Assembly: GCA_050260775.1 (NCBI GenBank)
Contig: JBLNCP010000059.1
Span: forward strand, 19,368 to 83,367
DNA length: 64,000 nt
Reading direction: 5' to 3'
Source: CALABS01 sp050260775
Lineage (GTDB): Bacteria > Pseudomonadota > Alphaproteobacteria > Rhodospirillales > Magnetospirillaceae
Below, piece by piece: positions 42,006 to 53,689 of the stretch; position 1 is the first letter of the stretch, and every line of letters begins with the position of its first letter. Made by a program: the position numbers and the translations under genes. Under the pieces are notes generated by a model that made no database searches, was not told the origin of the DNA, and saw nothing but the letters and a program-made list of their open reading frames with translations.

Positions 42006-43112
42006 ATGACCAACGACCCGCACCCCATCCCCACTGGCGGCCCCTGCTGCTCGCGCCGAAGCTTCTTGGGCGCAGCTGCCGCCGGGGCGGCCGGCGCGGC
42101 ATTGTTCAACCCCGCCACCCTGCTGGCCCGGGACTCCATTTTGCGCATGCCCGAACCGACCACGGTGGCTCCGGGGCAGAAGATCGACATTGGCGCCTGC
42201 AAGTCGGTCAAGGTCACCTGTATTTCCGAGGTCGGCTGGTACAGCAACGACAGGCTGAACGAGGACGTCAAGGCCGGCGGCGGCTGGGGCGCCAACCAGT
42301 GGGACGTGCCGTGGAGCACCGAGAACGCCGGCGGCAGTTGCAGCCTGGTCGATGTCGAAGCCCTTGACGGCAAGCACACCCGCCTGCTGATCGATGTCGG
42401 CTGGAACCAGCGCTACATGAGGCGCCGCTTCGCCGTGACCGGCGTGGACAAGATGTTGGCCGACGGCCGCATCGACGCCCTGTTCCTCACCCACGAGCAT
42501 GTCGACCACCTGTTCGCCCTGCAGACGGTCCTGGAGATCCGCCGCGACATCCCGATCTACATCCCCGCCACCTTCCGCCCGGAGGCCTACCGCTTCATGG
42601 CGGGAAGCGATTTCCCGGTCGCCGGCGCGCGCAATGCCGTCACCCACACCGGCGAGCTGATCCGCCTGAAGCCCGGCGGGGTCAACCGGCTGGTGCCCGG
42701 CCTTGCCGCCGTCACCTTCGACCTGCCGATCATCCTGAAGACCGAGGGGGAGCAGTCGCTCTACGCCAACGTCCAGGACAAGGGATTGGTGGTCATCACC
42801 GGCTGCGGCCACCAGGGCCTGCCCCGGATCATGGAGGTCGCGTCCAGCACCCTGACGGCCGCGGACAAGGTCCACGGCCTTTACGGCGGCCTCCATTTGG
42901 CGCCGTTCGGCCCGCTCGCCCCGGCGCAGGAGGCGGTCATCCGCGACATGCCGAAATACGGCTTCGAGCGCATTGCCTGCAACCACTGCACCGGCCTGCC
43001 CGCCGTCGAACTGATGACCCAACTGGGCTTCCCCATCGTCCGGGGCACCGGCTCGCAAGGGTCCGCGAGCGATCTTTATGTCGGCAACGGGGATTCGGTG
43101 ACCTTCGGCTAA
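42006..43112 (+). CDS. Tat-exported metallo-beta-lactamase-fold hydrolase
   Basis: 368 aa. Twin-arginine signal SRRSFLGAAAAGAAGAALF (16-34) after an MTNDPHPIP start. The MBL signature is LTHEHVDHLF (H163, H165, D167, H168), with VVITGCGHQG and a C-terminal ACNHCTGLPAVE providing further ligands. Overall it resembles the MBL subgroup annotated as 7,8-dihydropterin-6-yl-methyl-4-(beta-D-ribofuranosyl)aminobenzene-5'-phosphate synthase. Tat export indicates folding with metal in the cytoplasm. The substrate is unknown. TTTCAGGAGACAGCG precedes the start. Confidence 0.82.
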   Translation: MTNDPHPIPTGGPCCSRRSFLGAAAAGAAGAALFNPATLLARDSILRMPEPTTVAPGQKIDIGACKSVKVTCISEVGWYSNDRLNEDVKAGGGWGANQWDVPWSTENAGGSCSLVDVEALDGKHTRLLIDVGWNQRYMRRRFAVTGVDKMLADGRIDALFLTHEHVDHLFALQTVLEIRRDIPIYIPATFRPEAYRFMAGSDFPVAGARNAVTHTGELIRLKPGGVNRLVPGLAAVTFDLPIILKTEGEQSLYANVQDKGLVVITGCGHQGLPRIMEVASSTLTAADKVHGLYGGLHLAPFGPLAPAQEAVIRDMPKYGFERIACNHCTGLPAVELMTQLGFPIVRGTGSQGSASDLYVGNGDSVTFG

Positions 43113-43157
43113 GGAAAGATTGCCCATCACCTGGGACGGGGAGTTAGTCTGCGGCAG

Positions 43158-43727
43158 TTACCGCAACAATTTCTCAATGTCAGAGCAATGCACGGGCGAA
43201 GCATCGGAGCTAAAATTAACATTTAATCTGGCAACCCGTCGTTCTAGAAAACCGAACTGTTGGTAGGCTTCGACGTCGTATCCGCTGTCTGTCCCAGCGG
43301 AGCCCCAACTCGACACTCTACAAATCAATCCCTCTCCGATTGCTTCGACATGGGTTGGCGGGCGAGTGGCGTCGGCAACTATGAAGCCCAAGCCCATTAC
43401 GCCAATGGTCCCCAAGACATATCCGAGGGCAATCGGAGCTGACGCGATCAGAAATGTGATGCGGCGTAGTAGTTGCTGCCGTATCCGAAGGCATGAAAAA
43501 GCAAGGAAGCAATACGCAAAGTAGACAACGCACAATGCCAAGATATTCGCCTCGGCAAAGACGAAACTTCCGCCAACCATTGTGGCAAGGGCCACAGTAG
43601 AGATGAGGCCGACGGCCCCGAGCGTGATAGTCTTCCAAGCGTCCGGGCGCAACCTGCGAGCGACTACTGAGGCGACAAGCGCAAGGATAGGCGCAGCGAT
43701 GGCGCAGCCCCACGCCAAATAGAACAT
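43158..43727 (-). CDS. Low-GC hypothetical membrane protein
   Basis: 189 aa (ATG 43727, GGAG 9 nt upstream; ATG 43763 would add 12 residues). Three or four hydrophobic helices in the first 130 residues (FYLAWGCAIAAPILALVASVV, ITLGAVGLISTVALATM, ILALCVVYFAYCFLAF, LIASAPIALGYVLGTIGVMGLGF), then a soluble tail (VEAIGEGLICRVSSWGSAG ... NVNFSSDASPVHCSDIEKLLR). No family recognised. Base composition drops to roughly half GC here against about two thirds around it, and codon use is unlike the neighbours, so recent acquisition is likely. It lies tail-to-tail with the MBL gene and is followed by the gyrB terminator's flank. Confidence 0.6.
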   Translation of the reverse strand: MFYLAWGCAIAAPILALVASVVARRLRPDAWKTITLGAVGLISTVALATMVGGSFVFAEANILALCVVYFAYCFLAFSCLRIRQQLLRRITFLIASAPIALGYVLGTIGVMGLGFIVADATRPPTHVEAIGEGLICRVSSWGSAGTDSGYDVEAYQQFGFLERRVARLNVNFSSDASPVHCSDIEKLLR

Positions 43728-43838
43728 TTTCCAGGGACTCCGCCACCGAACCGAGGAGATCAACCGTACAGCGGAATTCGGAGGTCGTCACCACCCGATG
43801 CACTCGGGTTGCGAAGGGCCGGAGATCGATTGGATAGC

Positions 43839-43869
43839 AAAAGGCCGCCCCCTCACGGAGCGGCCTTTT
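43839..43869 (-). terminator. Terminator after gyrB
   Basis: On the minus strand AAAAGGCCGC, an 11-nt loop and GCGGCCTTTT: a 10-bp stem with A's before and U's after, so it works in either direction. It lies 19 bp beyond the gyrB stop and ends the dnaA-gyrB block. Confidence 0.85.
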
Positions 43870-43887
43870 CAAATGAACAGACCTCCC

Positions 43888-46362
<2,475 letters not shown>

Positions 46363-46373
46363 CTAGGTCCTCA

Positions 46374-47531
46374 TCAGGTAGCCGCGGTGACGGAGGCATC
46401 CGCCACGCGGAAGAACTGCGCCCTCTCCCCGAAGCCGTCGAACAACAGTTCGTCGGTCCCGGTCATCCAGCTCTGGGCGGACAGGCCCGAGAGCTCGTCG
46501 TACAACGCGGCGCGCCGGGTCGCATCCAGGTGCGCCACCACCTCGTCCAGCAGCATCAGCGGCGCCAGGCCCCGGGTCCGCGTCTGCACGCGGGCCTGGG
46601 CCAGGACGATGGACACCAGCACCGCCTTCTGCTCGCCGGTCGAACATTGTCCGGCCGGCAGGTCCTTGCCGCCGTGGCGCACCGCCAGATCGGTGCGGTG
46701 CGGCCCCAGCGTCGCCGCTCCGGCGGCCTCGTCTCGCGCGCGCGCGCGTAAGAGGGCCACCCGCAACTTCTCTTCCGCCGCGGCCGGGTCGGACTCCTCC
46801 AACCCCGCCTCGACCTCGCCGACCAGGGCCAGCCGGGCGGCGGGAAACGGCCCGATCCCCTCGCGGCAGGCCTGGTCCAGCGCCGCCACACTCCGCCGCC
46901 GCGCCGCCGCCATGGCGACGCCGTTCTCGGCCATCGCCGCCTCCAGCGCGGTCAACCACGCCGGGTCGGCCCCGCCCGCCTTCAGGAGCCGTGTGCGCTC
47001 GCGCATCGCGTGCTCGTAGCGGGCGGCCCGCCGGGCATGGCCGGCATCCAGCCCCAGGACCAGGCGGTCGAGGAAGCGGCGGCGGCCGCCGGGACCCTCG
47101 ATGAACAGCCGGTCCATGGCCGGGGTGAGCCACAGTGCCGAAACCAGCGGGGCCAGATCGCCCGGCTTGGCCGGCTGGCCGTCGATGCGGACCGAGCGCC
47201 GCTCGGACCCCGCCTCGCGTCCGGTGCCGATATCGTGCCGGCCGTCCGGCCCATCCACCACCGCCGCCACCGCCCAGGGAGCCCCGGGCCCGGCGGCCTG
47301 GCGCGTGGCCTCCGCCAGCGTCGCCCGCCGCATGCCCCGGCCTGGCGCCAGGAAGGACAGCGCTTCGAGGAGGTTGGTCTTGCCGGCGCCGTTCGGCCCC
47401 GTCAACACCACCGGCCGGTCGTCCGTCTCCAGCCGGAGCCGGTCGTAGCAGCGGAAATCGGTGAGCGTCAGCCTGCGGACCGCGAGACGCGGTGACCCGC
47501 CGGCGGCGATGCCCTCCGTGTTCGTGGTCAC
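46374..47531 (-). CDS. recF: DNA replication/repair ATPase RecF
   Basis: SMC-like ATPase that loads RecA at gapped DNA with RecO/RecR. 385 aa. N-terminal Walker A TGPNGAGKTNLLEALSFLAPG, the arch helix region, ABC signature-like CSTGEQKAVLVSIVLAQA, and Walker B LMLLDEVVAHLD. Start GTG 47531 overlaps the dnaN stop (GTGA), giving a 4-bp coupled junction, and the protein begins VTTNTEGIAAGGSPRLAVRRLTLTDFRCY. Upstream in-frame extension through dnaN is not used. Confidence 0.96.
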   Translation of the reverse strand: MTTNTEGIAAGGSPRLAVRRLTLTDFRCYDRLRLETDDRPVVLTGPNGAGKTNLLEALSFLAPGRGMRRATLAEATRQAAGPGAPWAVAAVVDGPDGRHDIGTGREAGSERRSVRIDGQPAKPGDLAPLVSALWLTPAMDRLFIEGPGGRRRFLDRLVLGLDAGHARRAARYEHAMRERTRLLKAGGADPAWLTALEAAMAENGVAMAAARRRSVAALDQACREGIGPFPAARLALVGEVEAGLEESDPAAAEEKLRVALLRARARDEAAGAATLGPHRTDLAVRHGGKDLPAGQCSTGEQKAVLVSIVLAQARVQTRTRGLAPLMLLDEVVAHLDATRRAALYDELSGLSAQSWMTGTDELLFDGFGERAQFFRVADASVTAAT

Positions 47532-48646
47532 ACCCGCATCGGCATCAGCACGTAGATGGCGCCGCCGTCCACCACGTCGCGCACCACCGTCGGGCTGGCG
47601 GCGTCGGCCATGGCGAAGCGGGCGGTGTCGCCCTCGACCTGCCCCAGGATGTCCATCAGGTAGCGCGAGTTGAAGCCGATCTCGAGCGGCGAGGAATCGT
47701 AGTTGCCTTCCAGCTCCTCGACGGCGCTGCCGTTCTCGGGGCTGGAGGCCGACAGGGTCACCGTGCCCTTCTCCAGGCTCAGCTTGATGGCGCGGCTCTT
47801 CTCGGTTGAGATCGCCGAGACGCGGTCGACGGCGCTGGCGAAGGCCTTGACCTCGACCTGCAGCACCTTGTCGTTCTCGGCCGGGATCACCCGCTCGTAA
47901 TCGGGGAAGGTGCCGTCGATCAGCTTGGAGGTCAGCACCGCGTCGCCGAAGGCGAAGCGCAGCTTGGTCTCGGACAGCGACACGGTGATCTCGCGGTCGG
48001 TCTCGTCGATCAGCTTGCGGATCTCGTTGACGGTCTTGCGCGGCACGATGACGCCGGGCATGCCGGCGGCGCCCTCGGGCAGGGTGATCTCGACGCGGGC
48101 CAGGCGGTGGCCGTCGGTGGCGACCGAGCGCAGCACGTCGCCCTCGGCGCCGGTGGCGGCATGCAGGTAGATGCCGTTGAGGTAGTAGCGCGTCTCTTCG
48201 GTCGAGATGGCGAAGCGGGTGCGGTCGATCAGCGTCTTGAGCTCGGCGGCGGTCAGCACGAAGCTGTGCGGCAGCTCGCCGCCCGACAGCACCGGGAAGT
48301 CCTCGACCGGCAGGCAGGCCAGCGAGAACTTGGAGCGGCCCGAGCGCAGCGTCAGCTGGCCGTCCTCGGCCGAGAAGTCGATCTCGACCTGGCTGCCCTC
48401 GGGCAGCTTCTTGACGATCTCGAACAGCGTGTGGGCGGGGGCGGTGGTGGCGCCGGGCCGGGCCACGTCGGCGGGGACCGTCTCGACGATGTCGAGGTCC
48501 ATGTCGGTGGCGTTGAGGCTGAGCGATCCCGGCCGACCTTCCAACTTCACGTTGGACAGGATCGGAATGGTGTTGCGGCGTTCGACGACGCTCTGCACAT
48601 GGGTCAGGGACTTCAGCAGCTGGGCGCGCTCGATGGTCAGCTTCAT
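47528..48646 (-). CDS. dnaN: DNA polymerase III sliding clamp (beta subunit)
   Basis: Ring-shaped processivity clamp of the replicase. 372 aa, normal length: three tandem clamp domains (SLNATDMDLDIVETVPAD, then RYYLNGIYLHAATGAEGDVLRSVATDGHRLAR, and ENGSAVEELEGNYDSSPLEIGFNSRYLMDIL). Begins MKLTIERAQLLKSLTHVQSVVERRNTIPILSN, the canonical DnaN N-terminus, and ends YVLMPMRV. It is 120 bp downstream of dnaA, with a hairpin between. Confidence 0.98.
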   Translation of the reverse strand: MKLTIERAQLLKSLTHVQSVVERRNTIPILSNVKLEGRPGSLSLNATDMDLDIVETVPADVARPGATTAPAHTLFEIVKKLPEGSQVEIDFSAEDGQLTLRSGRSKFSLACLPVEDFPVLSGGELPHSFVLTAAELKTLIDRTRFAISTEETRYYLNGIYLHAATGAEGDVLRSVATDGHRLARVEITLPEGAAGMPGVIVPRKTVNEIRKLIDETDREITVSLSETKLRFAFGDAVLTSKLIDGTFPDYERVIPAENDKVLQVEVKAFASAVDRVSAISTEKSRAIKLSLEKGTVTLSASSPENGSAVEELEGNYDSSPLEIGFNSRYLMDILGQVEGDTARFAMADAASPTVVRDVVDGGAIYVLMPMRV

Positions 48647-48730
48647 GGTCGGCGGAGGTCCAGTTATGATCCTTCGTTCCCACCTCTCGGCAGGGCTGGG
48701 CAGTATATCACAAGCTGTTGGGGCACAAAG

Positions 48731-48757
48731 CGGATTCGGGAACGGACGCCGAATCCG
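48731..48757 (-). terminator. Hairpin in dnaA-dnaN gap
   Basis: CGGATTCGG (48731-48739), 9-nt loop, CCGAATCCG (48749-48757): a perfect 9-bp stem just after the dnaA stop. Only a weak CTTTGTG follows on the minus strand, so it may attenuate rather than stop reading into dnaN. Confidence 0.55.
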
Positions 48758-48766
48758 GCCGGCGGA

Positions 48767-50164
<1,398 letters not shown>

Positions 50165-50669
50165 ATCCTGTCCCCGAAACTTCACACGATCTCGCACGTC
50201 CAGCGTTTTCCTTCTGAAACGACGAGACCTTTCGCCCAGCCCCAGGCACGCCGGTCTTGCGTCCGGCCCGTGGCAATCCGGGCGATTCGCGGCGATGCGG
50301 GGTCCCCCCTGTCGCCGCCCCCCCGCCCTCGCTGTTGCGGCCCCCAAAGCCGTGCCGATGGACGGAAGATCTATCCCGAACAGTATTACTCTCGGCTTGC
50401 CAGAGAGTAAATATGCCGTTTGGCTTGCATTTTAAGTAAAAATGCAAAGAAACTTTGTCTCGACTGACCCCTATTCAGTCAAAGAACTGGCATATTCAAG
50501 CATTCTGACAATATTCGCGCCCGATTTACCCCCCGGACGGCGAAGGCTCGGACTCTACCCACGCCCCCGGCGACTCGCAACAGGACCGGAACATGAACGG
50601 AGCAAATTTTTTTGTTGCAATCGCGCCGGCGCTCGACTCCGCCAAGACGCTTGCGGCGGGGGCAAATGA
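50165..50669. other. Non-coding region upstream of dnaA with AT-rich hairpin cluster (candidate origin/control region)
   Basis: About 500 bp with no convincing gene between dnaA and the rpsT terminator. An unusually AT-rich stretch (about 50376-50520) contains successive inverted repeats: TTACTCTC/GAGAGTAA (50386-50410), TTGCATTTT/AAAATGCAA (50425-50447), CAAAG/CTTTG (50445-50457) and GACTGA/TCAGTC (50462-50480). On the minus strand TTTACT-17-TAATAC could be a weak dnaA promoter inside the first dyad. No exact TTATCCACA DnaA box was found by eye on either strand. Candidate origin or dnaA regulatory region; not proven. Confidence 0.5.
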
Positions 50670-50699
50670 AAAGGGCCGCGCCCTGAGGCGCGACCCTTT
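50670..50699 (-). terminator. Terminator of rpsT
   Basis: Minus strand AAAGGGTCGCGCC, loop TCAG, GGCGCGGCCCTTT: a 13-bp stem including one G-U pair, just past the rpsT stop. Followed by TCATTTG, a short U-containing run. Confidence 0.8.
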
Positions 50700-50725
50700 G
50701 CAAGCGGCGTTGAAGGCGCGGCGGA

Positions 50726-50998
50726 TCAGGCCTGCGGCTTCATGTCCTTCACGCGGGCGGCCAGGCGGGCCACCTTGCGCGAGGCGGTGTTCTTGTGCAG
50801 CACGCCGGCCTGGGCGCCCTTCATGAGCTCCGGCTCGGCGACGAGGAGGGCGGCCTTGGCTGCGGCGGCGTCGCCGGAGGCGATGGCCAGCTCCACCTTC
50901 TTGACCTGGGTGCGGATCCGGCTCACGCGGGCACGGTTGACTTCGGTGCGACGCTCGGTCTGGCGGATGCGCTTCTTAGCCGAGATGTGATGGGCCAT
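50726..50998 (-). CDS. rpsT: 30S ribosomal protein S20
   Basis: Small-subunit protein bound to 16S rRNA near the body/bottom. 90 aa. The true start is ATG 50998 (MAHHISAKKRIRQTERR), with GAGAGCAGG upstream; the longer in-frame extension is non-coding. The basic helix-rich sequence VSRIRTQVKKVELAIASGDAAAAKAAL ... KGVLHKNTASRKVARLAARVK-type ending is S20. A consensus promoter lies at 51042-51070 and a terminator at 50670-50699, so it is monocistronic. Confidence 0.97.
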   Translation of the reverse strand: MAHHISAKKRIRQTERRTEVNRARVSRIRTQVKKVELAIASGDAAAAKAALLVAEPELMKGAQAGVLHKNTASRKVARLAARVKDMKPQA

Positions 50999-51041
50999 GG
51001 AAAAACCTGCTCTCAAAAGGGTCGTCAAATTCGAAGGCGCG

Positions 51042-51070
51042 TTTATAGGCAAGGCCGCCGCGGGCGTCAA
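51042..51070 (-). promoter_or_regulatory. Sigma-70 promoter of rpsT
   Basis: Minus strand TTGACG (51070-51065), a 17-bp spacer and TATAAA (51047-51042). It is close to consensus in both boxes and spacing, as expected for a highly expressed ribosomal protein gene. Confidence 0.85.
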
Positions 51071-51143
51071 GCGTGAATCGGAGCGCGGGCCGGCGCCCGC
51101 CCCGCGCGCCCGGCATACCCCTCCATAAAGGAGTACCTTTCGC

Positions 51144-51172
51144 TTGCCCCGGCCGGCGGGTGTGGGTATGAC
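51144..51172 (+). promoter_or_regulatory. Sigma-70 promoter of accA (apparently leaderless)
   Basis: TTGCCC (51144-51149), a 17-bp spacer and TATGAC (51167-51172), ending only 8 bp before the accA ATG. There is no Shine-Dalgarno before that ATG. Transcription would start at or within a base or two of the start codon. A small dyad AAAGG-AGTA-CCTTT (51127-51140) lies just upstream of the -35 box. Confidence 0.6.
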
Positions 51173-51180
51173 ATCCCACC

Positions 51181-52134
51181 ATGCACATTCTTGAATTCGA
51201 AAAGCCCATCGCCGAGCTCGAGGGCAAGATCGAGGAGCTCCGCCACCTTGGAGACACCGGCGACGTCAACATCGCCGACGAGGTGGGCAAGCTCCAGGCC
51301 AAGGTCGACAAGCTGCTGCGTTCGACCTACGCCAAGCTCACGCCGTGGCAGAAGACGCAGGTGGCCCGCCACCCCGATCGTCCGCACACGCTCGACTATA
51401 TCAAGGCGCTGATCGACGATTTCACGCCCTTGGCCGGCGATCGCGCCTATGCCGAGGACAAGGCGATCGTCGGCGGGCTGGGGCGCTTCCGCGGGCAATC
51501 GGTGATGATTCTCGGCAACGAGAAGGGCAACGACACCGACAGCCGCATCCGCCACAATTTCGGCATGGCCAAGCCGGAAGGCTACCGCAAGGCCAAGCGC
51601 CTGATGGAGATGGCCGACCATTTCCGCGTGCCGGTCATCAGCCTGGTCGACACCGCCGGCGCCTATCCCGGCGTCGAGGCCGAGGCGCGCGGTCAGGCCG
51701 AGGCCATCGCCCGCTCGATCGAGACCTGCCTCGACATCCGCGTTCCCTTCGTCAGCGTCGTCATCGGCGAGGGCGGCTCCGGCGGCGCCATCGCGCTGGC
51801 GTCCGCCAACACCGTGCTGATGCTCGAGCACGCCATCTACTCGGTGATCAGCCCGGAAGGCTGCGCCTCGATCCTGTGGCGCTCGGGCGAGAACGCCAAG
51901 GACGCTGCCGAGGCGCTCAAGCTGACCGCCCAGGACCTGCACAAGCTGGGGGTGATCGACGAGGTGGTGCCCGAGCCGCTGGGCGGCGCTCATCGCAACC
52001 CGGACCTCACCATGCAGACCATGGCGGCCGCCCTCGACAAGGCGCTCTCCGGTCTGGCCGGGACCGAGGGCGGGGTGCTGCGGGCCCGTCGCCGCGACAA
52101 GTTCCTGGAGATGGGGCGCGCGGGAATGGCCTGA
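51181..52134 (+). CDS. accA: Acetyl-CoA carboxylase carboxyltransferase subunit alpha
   Basis: Transfers carboxyl from carboxybiotin to acetyl-CoA with AccD, first step of fatty acid synthesis. 317 aa. The N-terminus FEKPIAELEGKIEELRHLG is typical, and the catalytic core has IGGLGRFRGQSVMILGNEKG, SLVDTAGAYPGVEAEARGQ, VSVVIGEGGSGGAIALASAN and EHAIYSVISPEGCASILWR. Length is normal. It has its own promoter and appears to lack a 5' leader. It is divergent from rpsT (182 bp apart) and followed 66 bp later by a glycosyltransferase. Confidence 0.98.
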   Translation: MHILEFEKPIAELEGKIEELRHLGDTGDVNIADEVGKLQAKVDKLLRSTYAKLTPWQKTQVARHPDRPHTLDYIKALIDDFTPLAGDRAYAEDKAIVGGLGRFRGQSVMILGNEKGNDTDSRIRHNFGMAKPEGYRKAKRLMEMADHFRVPVISLVDTAGAYPGVEAEARGQAEAIARSIETCLDIRVPFVSVVIGEGGSGGAIALASANTVLMLEHAIYSVISPEGCASILWRSGENAKDAAEALKLTAQDLHKLGVIDEVVPEPLGGAHRNPDLTMQTMAAALDKALSGLAGTEGGVLRARRRDKFLEMGRAGMA

Positions 52135-52200
52135 TGGCCGCTTCCCCGCGCCCGCGTCCAGGGTGTAAATAGGCCGACCGTCACCGAAGCCCCTTTTTTC

Positions 52201-52977
52201 ATGAGCGCTGCCGTGCCCGAGACCGCCCCGGAAGCTCCGGAAATCGCCCCGGAGATCGCTGTCGTCGTTCCGGTCAAGAACGAGGCCGAGAACATCGTGC
52301 CGCTGATCGAGGAGATCCATGCGGCGCTGGAAGGCAAGGCCGAGTTCGAGGTCGTCTACGTGGACGACGGCTCGGACGACGCCACCCCGCAGGTCCTCGC
52401 CCAGGCCCGCCGCCGCTTCCCCCGCCTCAAGGTGGTGCGGCACCGCGCCAGCTGCGGCCAGAGCCAAGCCATCGCCACCGGCGTCAAGCACGCCCGGGCG
52501 CCGCTGATCGCCATGCTGGACGGCGACGGCCAGAACGACCCGGCCGACCTGCCGGCCATGATGGACCGCTGGCGCTCGGAACCGCCGGCCACCCGCGACA
52601 AGCTGCTGATCGCCGGCTGGCGCGCCAACCGCCGCGACACCGCGTCGCGCCGCTGGGCGTCGCGCATGGCCAACGCCATCCGCGCGTCCATGCTCAACGA
52701 CGACACCCCGGACACCGGCTGCGGCTCGAAGCTGTTCGGGCGCGCGCTGTTCCTCGACCTGCCGCGCTTCGACCACATGCACCGCTTCCTGCCGGCCCTG
52801 GTCATCCGTGCCGGCGGCAAGGTGGTGTCGGTCAAGGTCAATCACCGTCCGCGCGGCGCTGGCGCGTCGAAGTATTCGAATCTCCGCCGGGCCCTGGTCG
52901 GCGTGCCGGATCTTCTGGGGGTATGGTGGCTGATGCGCCGCTCGAAGAACCCCGCGGTCGAGATCCCCGGCGAGTGA
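52201..52977 (+). CDS. Family 2 glycosyltransferase (DPM1-like)
   Basis: 258 aa. The N-terminal nucleotide-sugar region reads IAVVVPVKNEAENIVPLIEEIHAAL, VVYVDDGSDDATPQVL and the DxD-bearing IAMLDGDGQNDPADLP. RGAGASKYSNLRRALVG is typical of dolichol/polyprenyl-phosphate mannosyl- or glucosyltransferases such as DPM1/ArnC. The C-terminal transmembrane helices seen in ArnC/GtrB are absent, so the product is likely a lipid-linked sugar in the cytoplasm, bound peripherally. The ATG at 52201 has no clear Shine-Dalgarno (T-rich upstream). It overlaps the next gene (GTGA). Confidence 0.88.
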   Translation: MSAAVPETAPEAPEIAPEIAVVVPVKNEAENIVPLIEEIHAALEGKAEFEVVYVDDGSDDATPQVLAQARRRFPRLKVVRHRASCGQSQAIATGVKHARAPLIAMLDGDGQNDPADLPAMMDRWRSEPPATRDKLLIAGWRANRRDTASRRWASRMANAIRASMLNDDTPDTGCGSKLFGRALFLDLPRFDHMHRFLPALVIRAGGKVVSVKVNHRPRGAGASKYSNLRRALVGVPDLLGVWWLMRRSKNPAVEIPGE

Positions 52978-53684
52978 CCGCTCCCGCGCCCAAGCGACAC
53001 CCCCTGCTCGATCCCCGCATCCTGATGCGGGGCATGGTCCTCATCGTCACCCTGGTGGCGGTCGGCGTGCTCATCGAGGGCCTCGGGCTCAAGGACATGA
53101 TGGGCGAGCAGTGGATCGACGCCGAGATCCGCGGCAAGGGCCTGACCGGCGAGGCCATCTTCTTCGGTCTCGCCACCGTGCTGATCGCCATCGGCATTCC
53201 GCGCCAGGCCCTGTCGTTCCTCGGCGGCTACGCCTTCGGCTTCGGCGTCGGCACCGCCCTGACGCTGGCGGCGACCCTGATCGGATCGATCGGCGCCTTC
53301 CAGTACGCCCGCTTCATGGGCCGCGAGTTCATGCTGCGGCGGTTCCCCCACCGCATCAAGAAGATCGACGACTTCCTGGCCGGCAACACCGCCGTCATGG
53401 CCCTGATCCTCAGGCTGTCGCCGCTGTCCAACAACCTTGCCGCCAACCTCGCCGCCGGCGTTTCGGGGGTGCGGCTGGTGCCGTTCTTCGCCGGATCGGC
53501 AATCGGCTACCTGCCCCAGACCCTGGTATTCGCCCTGCTGGGCTCGGGCTTCGAGGTCGACGCGGTGCTGCGCACCGCCCTGTCGGTGGCGCTGTTCATC
53601 GTTTCCACCGTGCTGGGTCTGTGGCTGTGGCGCAAGTACCGCAGCGAGAAGGGCCTGCCCGAGGATCTGCCCGAGGAGGCCTGA
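52974..53684 (+). CDS. TVP38/TMEM64-family membrane protein
   Basis: 236 aa; VTT/DedA-related family. GTG start 52974 overlaps the glycosyltransferase stop (GTGA). About five hydrophobic segments, with AIGIPRQALSFLGGYAFGFGVG and FLAGNTAVMALILRLSPLSNNLAANLAAGVSGVRLVPFFAGSAIGYLPQTLVFAL matching the conserved TVP38 loop and motif region. Members are proposed lipid scramblases or carriers. Coupling with a polyprenyl-sugar transferase suggests a possible joint role, such as translocating the lipid-linked product; this is an inference from position only. Confidence 0.86.
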   Translation: MTAPAPKRHPLLDPRILMRGMVLIVTLVAVGVLIEGLGLKDMMGEQWIDAEIRGKGLTGEAIFFGLATVLIAIGIPRQALSFLGGYAFGFGVGTALTLAATLIGSIGAFQYARFMGREFMLRRFPHRIKKIDDFLAGNTAVMALILRLSPLSNNLAANLAAGVSGVRLVPFFAGSAIGYLPQTLVFALLGSGFEVDAVLRTALSVALFIVSTVLGLWLWRKYRSEKGLPEDLPEEA

Positions 53685-53689
53685 CGCCG

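Noticed and set aside
50165..50725. A proven oriC with DnaA boxes
   Set aside because: No exact TTATCCACA on either strand by eye; only AT-rich dyads are seen, so the region is kept as a candidate only.
50593..50826. Small plus-strand frame in the dnaA-rpsT gap (starts MNGANFFVAIAP)
   Set aside because: Runs through the rpsT terminator and into rpsT antisense; no homology. The T-rich stretch reflects composition, not coding.
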